Origin: Pyronema omphalodes
Lineage: Eukaryota; Ascomycota; Pezizomycetes; Pezizales; Pyronemataceae
Direction: 5' to 3'
Assembly (NCBI GenBank): GCA_024516155.1
Contig: JAJJXM010000047.1
Span: forward strand, 124,001-188,000
DNA length: 64,000 nt
Shown here: positions 1-12,472 of the stretch, piece by piece
How the letters are laid out: each line of letters opens with the position of its first letter
How positions within the stretch are numbered: position 1 is the stretch's first letter
Notes under the pieces: model-generated
Told to the model about the DNA's origin: nothing
The model's input: the letters and a program-made list of their open reading frames with translations, nothing else
Databases searched by the model: none
Translations under genes and position numbers: made by a program

Positions 1-24
1 CTACCAGTGACCTGCGAGATGGCA

Positions 25-29
25 TATAA
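25..29 (+). promoter_or_regulatory. Candidate TATA box of the secreted-protein gene
   Basis: The string CATATAAGG lies about 75 bases upstream of the ATG at 105. The spacing fits a TATA element driving a short 5' leader. This is a motif match only. Confidence 0.4.
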
Positions 30-104
30 GGAACCCTCAACTCGTCAGACTGTCGAGCATCAGAAGTAAAGTTCCTCACTACTACGTTTTAATTCACATA
101 CACT

Positions 105-713
105 ATGAAGCTTAGCATATTCTTTAGTACCGCGATCCTTCTACCGGCGCTTGTTGCTCAGGCACAGAAAAATAATACTTGGAGGTTCAAGCTATGGGCT
201 ACGACAATTAAAGGTGAGAACCCACAGATGAGTGGGTTCGTGGATATCGACACCGAGGGATACGCGGGGTTCAATAGGACTGGGGAGAAGTACTTCCCCG
301 GATTCGTTACGGTATGTCTTCCTTCATTTCTTTCTTCATAGTCTCACTACTGGTATCATGTCTAATGCGATACTTGACAGCAAATGCACTCCAATGAACA
401 AAACTCCTTTCCTACCGGCCAACTTGTTAAAGAAGACGGTAACCTAGTCGGAGCTTTGGTGCCAACTCCGACAGGAGGGTTGTACAACCTGCGCTTCGCA
501 GACGCATCTGTAACAGCGAGTACTCCGGGCACTCTTGTACAGGACTTTTCGTTGACGGACTTCAACTGCGGAATGGGATGTGGAGGGGTTCAGCTAGTTT
601 ATGATTTACATAGTCCACAACGGACATGGGTTGCGTATCCGGATCAAGAGGTTTTGAACGGATGGAAGGTTTGTGATCTTTTCGGACCTGGGAGGAATGG
701 GATATGGTGCTGA
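105..713 (+). CDS. Small secreted protein, one intron, function unknown
   Basis: The gene has two exons, 105-311 and 381-713. The intron (312-380, 69 bases) has a GTATGT donor and a CAG acceptor and splits between codons. The spliced product is 179 residues. It starts with a classical signal peptide (MKLSIFFSTAILLPALVAQAQ, with Ala-x-Ala-like cleavage near residues 18-21), followed by a compact domain with few cysteines, including CGMGCGG near residue 125. No membrane segment follows the signal, so secretion is inferred. I do not recognise the family. A cell-wall or effector-type protein is possible but unproven. The TATA-like element at 25-29 supports this start. Confidence 0.72.
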
Positions 714-1404
714 CTGCAATGATTCTTAGATTCTGTACTGGAGCGGTACTGGTGAACCGCCGAATGGTGGTGTTAAGATGTGGTTATGGAGAGATGCATC
801 AGGTGTTTAATAAACCTGCTTGAGTCTGAGAGAAATGATATGACGGCAGATAGCGGATAAACTTTGAAGGACGGCAGGGGTAATGTTAATGTGGTGGATT
901 TCTAGCAACAGGATCTATGGATAAAAACACATCGTCATTATAATATTTCATGTAATAAGTGGTACCTATTTTTAATAATAGCTCATAGGATCTCCATAGC
1001 AACATGTTTGTTCAGCCAGGTAAAACGCAGATGGTTGAATTCACGCGAGAAATTCCTGATACACCGCTCTTATTTTCAGAGCTTCCCAATTTTCAGTGGC
1101 GAATTTCAACCCGAATTTCAATGTCATCTTTGATAATTATAGCTTTTACAAGCCAAACCCCACGCCTTCCGCATCCAGCCTAAAAATGACGAATATCGCG
1201 TGACATCTGATGAACTTCCGCTCGCCAAGCACACAAGCCATAACCAGCCTAGCTCCCGGCCCATCTCCACGTGCCCAAGCTCCAAGTTTCGTTACGTGTC
1301 CGCAGCTCTAACATCTCGCGAGCGATTGCTACCTCACTCCACCCCACTACCCCGCCAACTTCAGCGAATACCAGAGCCTCGCTCTAAGCTGTAGCCAGTC
1401 CATC
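714..1404. other. Intergenic spacer
   Basis: No supported coding sequence is present. The stretch must hold the 3' end of the secreted-protein gene and the promoter and 5' leader of bos1. I see no repeat of note. Confidence 0.6.
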
Positions 1405-2300
1405 ATGGTGCGTTTTATTTTCGTTGGAATGTTAACATAGAACCCAACTAACCACCCCAGCCCAGAACTCCCTCTTCAACTCAGCCCTCAAGCAAACCCA
1501 ATCCCTAAAGCGAGATCTCGATGTCTTCTCCAGTAGTACAGTTTCTTCGCCGGCATTGCAGGGCCAGATTTCGGCATCTTTGGCGGCACTAAGTAGGACT
1601 ATCGACGATTATGACGCTATGGCAAGGAGAGAACTTATTCCGGCGAAAAAAGAAAAGGCGGAGCAGCGGGTTCAGAATTTCAAGAAAGAGCTTTCGGAAT
1701 ATAGAGCGCATTTTGAGAAGCTGAAGGGTGATCGTCAGGAATCTGTAAGCTTCTATTTTTTCTACTCCGCTTTTCTCCTTGACTGTCGCAGTCGCAGCAG
1801 TCGCAAGCTTCAAGCCTCACAAGATAGCTCCCGAAATAAACTATAGAAAACTAGCTAATAAAGCTGCGAAATTATAGGAAATGACAACCACACGAAACGA
1901 CCTCCTGAACCGCCGAGGACATTCCAGCGCAACCCCCGAAAACCCCTACGCCGGTAGCGCACACGCCCGGGCTCCCTCCTTCGTTCCTGCGCCTATAATA
2001 TACGCTTCAGCATCCACCGAAGACCATCATTTCCGTGAGCGGAACTTTTTGGGCCAGGCGGATACACAGCTTGATGAGTTCTTGGACCGGGGAAGAGCTG
2101 TTTTACAGGATTTATCAGATCAAAGGGAGATGTTGAAAAATACTCAGAAGAAACTTTATTCGGTTGCGAATACGCTTGGAATCTCGGGAGATACTATTCG
2201 TATGATTGAACGTCGTGCGAAGGAGGATAAGTACATCTTCTGGGGAGGTGTGGTTATCTTCTTTGTGTTTTGCTACTTTGTGTTGAAGTGGTTTGGTTAG
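1405..2300 (+). CDS. bos1: Bos1 / membrin-type Qb-SNARE of ER-Golgi transport
   Basis: The exons are 1405-1407, 1466-1744 and 1878-2300, giving 234 residues. This is close to the roughly 240 usual for Bos1. The first exon is only the ATG. It is followed directly by a GTGCGT donor and a 58-base intron ending CCCAG; the spliced start reads M-N-S-L-F-N-S-A-L-K-Q, as in fungal Bos1. Intron 2 is 133 bases and phase 0. The N-terminal helix contains ALQGQISASL and TIDDY. A SNARE helix follows (FLGQADTQLDEFLDRGRAVL through LYSVANTLGISGDTIRMIERR). The C-terminus is a single membrane anchor (IFWGGVVIFFVFCYFVLKWF). The family acts as a SNARE in ER-to-Golgi vesicle fusion. Unspliced, the reading frame after the ATG soon meets a stop, so splicing is needed. 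The gene converges with the RdRP gene. Confidence 0.9.
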
Positions 2301-2917
2301 ATGGAATGGGAAAATTGTGATAGGAAGATGATAGGAAGAGTTGCTGGTTGTGGGTGTATTATGGTATGGCTATTTGTTGTGCTTTTGGCGTTTGGGATGC
2401 TGTCTGTGAATTTGAGCGTCTGTACCTTGCTTCTTAGGGCGTCTGTGAAGACAGGCTAGTTGTGGTGGATAAAAATGGTTCTTGGATAGTAGTCTTAATT
2501 GGAGAGAATCGCAGAGCATTTGTGAGAAGCACAGCATGTTGCATTCAACCTACAGGATCTCCTTACAGTGCTTGAAATACAATAAACGCCCTAAAAATCT
2601 AATGTAAGAAATAATAAAAACGCATCGCCCTGTACTCCATACGTTCTCCATACAAAACATATGATTCGTGCAATAAAGACTCCTCTAGGCTCTAGCTAGC
2701 GCAACCGTCGCCCCGTTAAAGAAACGCTTGAATTACACCAAAATCCTCGCTAAAAAATACGCTGTATATGATCAAGACATAACCATAGATAACTCCACCG
2801 CCACCCAACAAAAGATAATTGCTTTCCAAGATTTGGATATCAATTATCGTTTTCGGGATCGAAACCATCATTGAACCGCCGGGTGGTTGGTTTTAAAACC
2901 ATATACTATTGATAATA
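2301..2917. other. Spacer between convergent genes
   Basis: This stretch holds the 3' regions of bos1 (plus) and the RdRP gene (minus). It is AT-rich with no supported ORF. Overlapping convergent transcripts here are possible but cannot be seen from sequence. Confidence 0.6.
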
Positions 2918-5900
2918 TTAGCCCGAGTTTACATAATTCGTAAGATATTTAGGATTCCATACCATATCCGCAGTGATAGTTCTCGGCACAGGGTTCCGTG
3001 CCTCAATAGCCGATTCTTCTGCCTTCATGTGACAAAGCTCTGGCATAATGAGCCACCATGGCAACTTCTGATGTCCATGATTCATCCAGTACAGCATAGA
3101 AGCCTTTAGCAATCTCCATTCGCCAAAGGTGCGGTCCGAATCCGCGGCCCATGATTCAACCAGCGGGTTGTTAAGGACATTCGGCGGTGGTTTGATGGCA
3201 ACGTAGGCATCATAAACGGTCTCAAGTTCAGCACGAAAGCTGTAAGTTGATGGGTCCTTTCCCTTTGGGCTCATACGCTTCCTCCACAGTCGTTGGATGC
3301 CTTCTAATTCATCGTTCAAGTATCCTCGGACCCGACGTAAGGATTCGTCTTTATTTGCTAACTCATCGAAAGCGTGATAACGTTTAGTGAGATGCTGGTC
3401 AGTCCATTTTCCTTGGCGGTTGATGAGTACTTCAAATTGCTTCTGCTTCTCCTGGACTTTGTTGTTTCCCACATGCAGGACCAGTCGATCAAGAATATAC
3501 CATTGACTTGGATCGCCTGTGGGGTAGTTTTCTTTCTCCTTCGGGGTTTTGTATCCGGGTTTTCGAGTATATATTTTATTAAGGCGGTAGATCCAGTTAA
3601 TTGTTCGCGGTGTTGGTTGAATTCCCTGTTTAGGAGCATCTACCAAAAGACCACATAGGTTTGCTAGATCAAGGGCTGTCCTATCGATTCCTTTTATACT
3701 GCGGAAATTTGCGTAAACGTAGCGAGACAAAGTTTCGGTACACATTCCAAGAAGGCTGTCTTGTTCTAGCATCGATTGTAATCCACGGGAAAAGAACATC
3801 TTGAAGAATTCCGGTGTGTTCGGGTCTGCTCCTAGGTCTCTTAATAGACGGCTATCCGGATAGGTCTTTTCGACCCAGTCGTCTGATTTCCATCTCTTGA
3901 ACGCTGCGAATGAGCTGTTGTTCCAGAATGGTTCAACTATTCTCCGATCCCAGCATACCCAGGCTTTATCTCCATCGTAGTCTCCGCCTGAAAGCATATC
4001 TGCGAGAGGAATATCGCCTTGCGTTGAAAAAACAATAACGTCCTTCAACCTTCTTAGTCCAGGATGTGATGTGCAAACAGCTCGAACCTAGACCACCATG
4101 TCAGAACATACTCAGAATATCGAGGGTATTCAGTCAGAAAGACAGTGTAGCGTTGACATACTTTCCGAATATCCGTAGGAAGATGTGCAGGGTTACGACC
4201 AACAAGAACATCTCCCTCAATACAATCTCTACGAATCTGAAGAGTTGTATCCAGAAACCCTTGGGAGAATTGTAGAGAAACTTCCCCCGGTTTTAGTGTA
4301 CCAGTCGGATCTGCAAGCATGAAAACAGATGTCGAAGACGGCACTCGAATATGCAGTCCGTCTAGAATATCATTGCATTCATTCTTGACAATCGTGTTTA
4401 GCTTATCCATCAGAAATCCACATTTGAGCGGTTCAAATCCTGCGTCCAGGAGCATGCAGATCTGCTCGTCATTAAGTTGGGGAGTCCCGCTGAGATAAAG
4501 TGGGACATGGCCATATTGCCGTCGTTGCCTCATTGCGCTTGAGCTGAGCCATGTCCGTAAACTTATTCGATCACTTGCTGCTTCCAGTAATTCCTGTAGG
4601 TCTTCTTCAAGATGTTGTTCAAGAAATTGCTGGAAAGCCTCAAAGGGGACTCCCTGGGATGCAAGGATGGGAACAAACTGCAGGTTCAGCGTTGTTGGTC
4701 CTGGTGCCTTTGAATGATTAAGTACGAAAAGTGTGCGGCGCGCCCAGTCCATAGTATCTGGATCAGAATCGACATCGTGAGGCGGAAACTTTCGTTGCGA
4801 TGCTGTAATAGTGATTGATATTTCCTCTGAATAAATGTCGGCCTCTGGATCGGTAAACCACATTCCTTTTGCACCACCAATACGGCCTTGAATCGCAACC
4901 GGTGTCTCTTCAAGTTTAAGCCACTCTCGGATCATCCGCATCACTTTTGGAGAGCAGACTGAGCAGCCATCATTCATAATAGTCCCTTTTGGCGAGCGTA
5001 TGTCATCGACGAACTTGATTTTATCAGGTTGGAATATAACCGTCGGGACAGATGTCGAAAGACCTATCGATTAATAAGCTTGTTGTCATACATTTCAATT
5101 AGGAAATTGTACATACCTAAACGAATTCGATCCCATGTCTTAGAGAAATCCGCATCCATCAACTTCTCGAACGGCATATGCCATCGTATCAGGTCGTCCC
5201 TGGTCATTTCTGAGCGGATCATCTCATCTCGGCCTGACCTAATCTCTTTGACGAATCCCAATTGATCTTTTGTACGGTAACACACCTCACCAAGGCCAAC
5301 TCCACTTTCAGCAAAGTAGTATACGAGAAAGTAGCTGTCGGAAACACCTTTAGCCCGGTCCGGGTTTAGTAGCTCTGGTCCAAATTGAAATTCGTCTTCC
5401 TTGATATGCCGATTCTTCTTTGTCTCAGTTTTGATGAAGAAGCATCTCCACCGCCTGTTGAGCAGAGAGAGCTCTTTCTGATCGAGCCATCGTGCGGTAT
5501 GGGCACGGAGCTCGGATTCACTGAGACCTCGCCATCGCGGCTTGGACTTGAAAAAATCAGTGGATATCCTCAAACAGAGGAACCTATCAGAACCGAATCG
5601 CTGGGCAAATATATTTCCGCCGCCTGTTGTGTTTGGTGGGTTGAGGTTGATGGCGAGATGGAATTTATCAGATCTTATGCTTAATTTAGCGGTGGCTGAT
5701 AGCTTTATTTCGTTAGACCACGGTGTATTTCCGTTTATCAACAGCCAAATCTCATCTGTAAGCGGCTCCGGCATCACAAAAGGCTTTCCATTACTGATTT
5801 GCCGCGCAAAAGATATCATGACTGTCCAGAGCTCCTTTCGGTCTTTGGCGCTACGGAACTCCTCACTAAGTTCCTCTACCACTGCCGGAATCCGAGTTGC

Positions 5901-7193
5901 GGATTCCTCAGGTGACAAGCCTACAGCCAATGCAACACGAGTAATTTCGTACTGAAGGAGAAATCTGAAATTCTCAAATGATTGGCGGTTATTGGCCTGA
6001 TTACTGAATTTTTCATCAAGCAAACCCAGATTCTCAAGATCCCCCGCAAGACTCTCAGTGACATCATACTGATCATAATCATCTGAATGGTCGTCCAGTC
6101 CAAACTCTTTCCGGAGATTTTCAAGGGCAGCACTTTCAGCTGCTTCTCTAGAAATATCATCCAACACGATATGCTCCTCCTCGTCACTATCTGTCAATTC
6201 TATCACCTCAACCCCTCCAAGATCGACCGAGGATGTAGTTGGGCGAGAAATTTGATTTTTAAATCCCCCGGAGGCTTTTTTGTCATTGTACCAAGTTTTA
6301 CCCTCATCTTCGTCCGTTGAATCATCGGACAGAGTTTGACCTGGTCGTGGAGAGTTGAGTCCCAAAAAGTTTGGTTTTGTAGGCTTAACAGGGAAGGAAT
6401 CAACGCTAGTAGCCACGGTTGACGGCGTAGAAGTCCGATCAAAAATTGAGTGGGAAAACGAGTCAACTGAACCCTCTCTCGAGCCTCGTTGTGGCGGACT
6501 ATAGCAACCTCCTCCCTGAAACTGCTCTTGCTTTTGCTCCGGCATATTCTTTTGAGGCTGCGGCTTGCCCCCAGGGCCCCTTCTTCTCCTTGTCGGCATT
6601 GATGACCCATCTAATCCCACTACTAACGGCTTCGGGTGGCGTGTCCTCTCATTACCTCTGAACTGGACCGTGTAGTTCTCGTCAAGCCTTTCTTCCTTTA
6701 TTGCTCCTTGCGACATCCGACGATTCCGATCGTCTTTGTATCCTCCCCTACCCTGTGCCCTTGGCCCTCGTCCAGAATAGTTCGGGGTACTCCTCTCATG
6801 CTGACCTATGTAGGGACTCGGCCGCTCAGTCGATATGAGATGGGTTTGGATTTCCCTAGGCGACGAATTACGCTGAAACGTTGAACTCGGCCGAACATCT
6901 CCAGAAAAATTATTTCTGGCATTGTCACGCTCCGGAGGTTGTGAATTACGGCGGCCTCGTCTGGGTTCTCTTGGTGTTCTTGCGGGGCGCGATGGTCCAG
7001 TCGGAGGTCGTCTTGCATTACGAGGTGTGGAGGTTTGAACATTTGCTGAGCTTTCATCTGCTGAAAAGAATTCGTCGTCTGACATAAAGTAATCGCTTGC
7101 TTGATCCGAAGGAGCCTGTACCTCTGGTTGTTCTGGTATGGGATGTCCGTATGGGGTTCGAAATAACGATGCGACAGCTGCACGTGAGGCCAT
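2918..7193 (-). CDS. RNA-dependent RNA polymerase, QDE-1-like (RNA silencing)
   Basis: There are three exons read on the minus strand: 7193-5117, 5063-4162 and 4087-2918. The introns are 53 and 74 bases, both with GTATGT donors. The product is 1382 residues, near the length of Neurospora QDE-1. The N-terminal ~330 residues are disordered and rich in Arg/Gly/Ser/Pro. The catalytic half has PTDIRKVRAV (spanning intron 2), HPGLRRLKDVIVF, and the loop SGGDYDGD with the DbDGD metal-binding aspartates at about residues 1029-1033. Cellular RdRPs of this family make double-stranded RNA from single-stranded templates for Dicer-dependent silencing (quelling). The open frame extends upstream to a GTG at 7199, but the first ATG is at 7193. 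All exon junctions keep conserved motifs in frame, so the gene appears intact. Confidence 0.93.
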
Positions 7194-9433
7194 CACCACA
7201 ATTTTGAGTCAATAATGACGCAAGAGCACAGTGTCGAGTGTTCACCGAGAAGTACGGTTTCCGGTGAGAAAATCAATCGCGTTGTCCGAGTTGAGAATTG
7301 AGGTATGGCAGGAGGGTGTGAATGATCGAAGAATCGTAGAGGGTATCAGAACCTTTGCTGTGTTGGGATCACTGAGTTGATGGGTGGGAGTCGCGTAGAT
7401 TTTTACTCTCTCCGCACGCGTAAAGCGCAATTTTACACGTCGGCAAAGACGCTGTACACGATTCCCATAGCAACGAACGCCGCGGGGTTCTTACGAAAAG
7501 AGGGGGAGAAGCAACTAGTGTTAAGCTCGCCTCATCCCGCTGGCGGCTGCACTGCAAGAAGCCGCCAGCACAGGATCAGTCTTCTTCAGACCACCATGCT
7601 GCGGGGTTTATGATCGTCGCTTCCTTCCGATTCCATTCCGAGCCAGAGGGCGGAATGTTTCAGGGTTTTCATGCAGTGAAGAGACTCTGAAAATCCAATT
7701 TAATCCAGAGGTTGAACAGAATGGTGTTTCTTGTCATTTACCATCGTAGTCGATATCTCCAGGAGCCTCGGAACCTACGTGTCAATCTCGAAGGCTCGTT
7801 CGAATGGAAAATATTCTCGTGTACTCTAATAACGGGCTGAGGCTTGATAGGTTAAAAACGGCTCCAATCGCCCGGTAGGATAGAAACAACTCACATTGCA
7901 GCAGCTGTAAAGCAATACTTATCACACCTGGGCAGCGTGGTGAAACTCTGATTCGCATAATGATATGCTGGTCACATTTTTCGCGTGCGGAAATCGTCAA
8001 TAAAGTGTTGAGTATGTAGATGATATCTCCAAACGTCGTAGGCACGCAATTGGTCTAGGATAAAGGATCCATGGCTCCGGAAAACTGAGAGACAGTTTCG
8101 CACAACCTTGAAGGAATTGAGAAGAACTTATGACGCCAGATTCTCTGATTCAAAGGTCAGTGGGTCGGGTAACCAATCGCCAGATTTCCCTGTTATTCTT
8201 GCGGGTCCAATAAGAAATTACAGATGTCGTACATAATAACTCGATCTGCATCGTGGCATGACTCAGATCTGCGTGCTAAAGTAATATGTATGACTCAAGG
8301 TCTAACTACTATGTACATTCTCTATAACCCAAGACAGCAACCCTTGTTTGTACACAACCGACTGAAAACATCGGAGAGGTTTAAACTTTGGTTCTGTGTA
8401 TAATCCGGTAGGGGGAGGGGGATATTCGGTAATTTTGTCTGTATGTCTCTATCGGAGTTGAAAGTAGGTAGCGAGGGTGCCGGATTGCGTGTGGCTTCCG
8501 ATTTCCCAGATGTAATGCTGTTGGATCTAAGTATCCCTTCATGGGATAAATTTCAAACCTTGTCTTCAGTTAGATTCGATCCTCTATGTATCTAAGGATC
8601 CGCAGCCGTGGGTTGTAGGATCTAATATTTGATTAACGGTAACCCAACGGATTTAACGTTCGGCCCGCATTCTCACTAACACTGCTGCGAATAGTAGATG
8701 GTTGTGGCTAACCTCACACAATCGATGTTCTAGTCATTTTCTGCATTGGGGATAATTAGGGCTCATCTAGCCCCAATGCAGAAAATGCACCACAAAGCCG
8801 GTACATTTTGTGGCTGTTGTATTTCAGTGGACAATAGACTTTCAAAATGAGGCAAACCTCCGTGATTGACTTTTTACTGATCCCGATGCGTACGAAAGCT
8901 GTGATATCTCGAGATCAAAAACCGTTTATTGCATCATGTGTTTGTTTCTTGGCAAAAACCACCATCCATTGTAAGATATCCCGACATTCCCCGGGAATAC
9001 ATATTTCCATTGGGCGGTCTCCTTGGTTAGTTGCAAATACCTGATATTGAAATGGTAATGTTATACTTGCTGCAAATCTCTCCAGTGTTGGGGATCGAGA
9101 GTTGGTGGGTCTCCTGAAATTTTCAAATTCAGTCCCAGCCAATGTTGGTAGTGCTTGGATCTCAAGGGCTTGGAAAGGATAATGTCTAGCAGCATCTCAG
9201 AGGAGATACTAAACACGATCTCGGGGCCAAAAAGTGCAGCTTCCCGTGCACAAAAACTTCCCGAGTCTCCCGATTGGACCAATCGATTCGGTATATGGTA
9301 CCTCTCCCGAGACGAGCGTGTTGGACTTTCCCATCAAAGAAAAAGCAATACATATAATCCCATCGTTTCCGCCGGGAATCTGGAATAGATTTAATAACCT
9401 ACATCGAATCCTCCTTTTGAAAACAATACGATT
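7194..9433. other. Intergenic region with scattered short ORFs
   Basis: This 2.2-kb stretch holds the RdRP promoter side and an unexplained region. A minus-strand frame at about 9200-8915 encodes some 90 residues (including FRRPTNSRSPTLERFAA) without a good start or a recognised family. It could be a decayed exon. A perfect inverted repeat lies at 8735-8787. Nothing else is supported. Confidence 0.5.
8735..8787. repeat. Perfect 17-bp inverted repeat with 19-base loop
   Basis: The left arm CATTTTCTGCATTGGGG (8735-8751) is the exact reverse complement of the right arm (8771-8787). The loop is 19 bases. It could be a hairpin, a protein-binding palindrome or the remnant of a small inverted-repeat element. 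Confidence 0.85.
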
Positions 9434-10116
9434 ATGCCTTCAACTCTCAACAATCACAATGGTTTGGTTAAGATTCTCTCCGAAAACCGAGTGATCATGC
9501 AGTTTGTCCAGTATCTGCACGTTGCAGACTTTCTCAATTTGATGACGGTATCGCGCTCCGTTCGGGCAGCAATAAAGTGCCATTCCTCTCTCGGGTCATC
9601 GGAGATGTTGTCAACTCAGCATGTCTTGGTACTTTTGTCAAGAACAACAAGGTGCAAAAGTAGCCATAAGGCTACAGTGAGGATTGGAGTGAGAGAATGC
9701 GTATGGTGTGGTGACAGTATTTGTAAGGTATTTGCTGCTACTTTCTTTTCTCCACTCTGCTTTCTTTACGCTGTTACTGACGGTTGAAGGGGTGTGATGT
9801 TGCTCCATATCTTCCGTTTTCGCATCGATTGAGAAGGCTATGTGAGGACTGCTACGCAGTGAATGCAGTGCAGAAAACTAAGCGGGGGGATAAATTTTGT
9901 ACGTGTCACCCAGGAGATAAATCTGTCTGTCCGGAGTGTCCCTGGGAATGGCATGAGGATAGTGAGCTCCCGGGGGTGAATCCCGGAACGCTGGTACAAA
10001 GTTGCTGGGTCTGTGAAAGAGAAACTGGTATAGCAGGATGCGGGTGGTTTTGTTTATGGTGTGAGAGAGGTCTGTATGGGGAAGCAACTGGAGAAGTATG
10101 CGAGTACGGTGTGTAA
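9434..10116 (+). CDS. Small cysteine-rich protein with F-box-like N-terminus
   Basis: The two exons are 9434-9727 and 9790-10116. The intron is 62 bases (GTATTT donor, GAAG acceptor, phase 0), giving 206 residues. The N-terminus (IMQFVQYLHVADFLNLMTVSRSVRAAI, residues ~20-46) has the spacing of a degenerate F-box. The rest carries many paired cysteines: CVWCGDSICKGC across the splice site, LCEDC, FCTCHPGDKSVCPEC, SCWVCE and CLWC. This pattern suggests two or three zinc-binding knuckles. Such short F-box/zinc proteins are common in filamentous ascomycetes and usually uncharacterised. The role is inferred only; a substrate receptor for ubiquitin ligase would be the default guess. Confidence 0.6.
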
Positions 10117-11018
10117 TGTATCTTAAGGTCTATCATGATTAGTTTGAAAACAATCAAGTATCGGTGCAGTTCATTACAACTTCCATATATCCATCTCCAA
10201 TGCTATCCACTTTCGCTCGAGATAAACAAATTCCGGTTGCAACAAATCTTCAGTGGGCCTATTAGAAAGTCAGTGATAATGAAATACTTCTCAAGCATCG
10301 TATGATTAGAATGTGGAGATATAAAGAGAGAGGAAGGCAAAGGTAGAAGAAGGTGGTGCAGAGACTTGGTAGCTTAGTTCCGGGATTCTATTGTGTGATA
10401 TTATTAGCCCATACTGCGAAAAAAATGTAATCATACCAGCAAGCGACTCACTACTGCATAGGAAGCAAGAAATAATTTTGTATGCTGTAGGGCCAAAAAT
10501 AATTCTTGTCTTACAGAGGTCAGTTCTGGGTGGGTAATCTCAGGAAATACAAATACCATCGATAAGTTATGACAAGACTGCATGTGTCACATCAACCCGG
10601 CAACTACTCTCCGTTGATTCCACATGCTGAATTTTATTGTGAGCTGGGTCCTGTGCCACATAAATATAATTGCATCATCATGTATAACTCATTCTACACC
10701 CATACTATAAAGACCACTTTTCAGAACCGGTATATCAGACTCAGAATCATGATCACTGGCAATATACGCTCAATGTTAAGTGTAGAATTACCCAGCCCTA
10801 CAATACTGCTATGATAAAAATAAAAATAAACATTATATAATAAGTAAAAAACAAAAGGAATTCGCCTCTATGTCGTCTAGGGAAAAAAAATACCATAGCC
10901 TGGGACTACTCCCAATCATATTAATCATACTCCCGTCCTTCCAAATACTCAATATGCCGCTTTCTCCCTGGTACCTTCAGGAATTCTATACGATAAGGGC
11001 TATAACATGAGAACAGAT
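10117..11018. other. Intergenic spacer, AT-rich
   Basis: No supported gene is present. A plus-strand ORF of 81 codons at 10569-10814 has no recognisable domain and lies in low-complexity AT-rich sequence. Confidence 0.55.
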
Positions 11019-11164
11019 GCATAGAGGTGCATCTGGCTAAAACTTTTGTGCAAACATAAAGCTGTAAATAATGAAAGTTATTCTTTTAGGCGTTTCTGTG
11101 GAGCGGTTCCTAGATGTTACATATCAATAATGGATACTTGTCTGATATCGTGATGGACATACCT

Positions 11165-12105
11165 TCAGATTCCGGTTTCTTTAGCCATAGAGTTACGAAG
11201 ATCAACCAGTTCCTGGGAAAGCAATATTAGCTACTCATCTCTATATGGCTATCAACTATGAATAATAGATTTCATACCTGAATCTCAAATCGCAATTGAG
11301 GATCGAGATTGCTATTATCGATTAAACTCTGGAACGTGCAAAAGTGGGCTTCTAACTCCTCTTTTTGATGCGGTTTGGCTGTATTTTCGAGATGATTACC
11401 AGCAATCTGGAGGAATATCACTAAACTCTTGACTCTTTTGCCGCTAGGAGAACTTTGCAATAATGCGGAAACAATCTCAATCGCAATCTTAGGAGTAAGC
11501 AAACCCGCTGCAAAAAGCTCTGCCGTAAGCTGCACTAAGCCAAACCATCTTTGCCTTCTGACCTCAATGTTCCACGGCTCCGAATCTCGCATGGCTAATT
11601 CTTCGGGATCCTCCAGGTCATAGTTAATACCATCTTCGAAATCCTTCTGCATAATTCCAAGTAAGTACCTCCGGAAAAGCTTTGCGCCGTAAGAAATTTT
11701 ACCAGATCTATCTCGAACGTTCTCGTCTTTGATATCACTCGAGATATTCTCAATAATCCGTTTTGTAAGCCGGACCGCAAATTCGATAAATGAATGATCC
11801 TTACAAGCCATGCGGAAGATGAGAGTGGTGGTTACTTTGAGTGTCCTTGCATCTCTCTCATATCTTGCGTTGAGGTTAATGAAGTCGATGATCTCTTTGG
11901 ACATTTCATCGAAATTTTCTGTGCTCATATACTTTAAGTAGACTGCAATAGTTCCAACCGGGTATGGTTCCAATCTGAAAACCCGAGCGAATGGATTGAG
12001 ATAGTTCAAGACCTCATTCTTACCAAATACATGCAAATCCTGGGCTGGATCCAAGGCGGAAGGATTTTGTTTGCCTGCGGTTGAGAGAATCGCTGGAGCT
12101 GACAT
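11165..12105 (-). CDS. MIF4G-domain protein, paralogue A
   Basis: The two exons, minus strand, are 12105-11278 and 11212-11165. The intron is 65 bases (GTATGA donor, CCCAG acceptor, phase 0), giving 291 residues. The domain matches the eIF4G middle-domain pattern: AVYLKYMSTENFDEMSKEII, LIFRMACKDHSFIEFAVRL, a YGAKLFRRYLL segment, RQRWFGLVQLTAELFAAGLLTPKIAIEIVSALL, and RFEIQELVDLRNSM at the C-terminus, which is restored only by splicing. MIF4G is a HEAT-like helical domain used in translation initiation and mRNA metabolism. A small stand-alone copy may bind eIF4A-like helicases, which is inference. The open frame runs upstream of the first ATG to about 12165 and the 5' flank is conserved with copy B, so an additional 5' exon is possible. 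Confidence 0.75.
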
Positions 12106-12472
12106 TAGAATCTTCCGATGGTTGATCAAATTGTTTCGTAGGTTGGCGGGGCTGTCAAACGGCACTAACTTGGGTTAGGTATTTGTAATAGGTCGGAGGT
12201 CCCAAGAAACAGCAACTGAAGTAGTAGATTTAGATGACAACAGCTCCAAAAAACGTGATACCAAAACTATACAGAGAATCCGAATTGGGGGATACCGAAG
12301 GTCCTTTTGCTGTAGATTGTGGATCTCGTGATAGTGGCGTAAACGTAGATGTCAAAGCAAAACACCAGAAGAGGGGCCCAGTGCAGAGTAGCCCTAGCTT
12401 AGAGTAAGCTAAGGTGTAATTGAAGCGTGTGTTTGGAGGAGCTTTGCAAAAAGAGATCTTGTGTGTGTGTGT

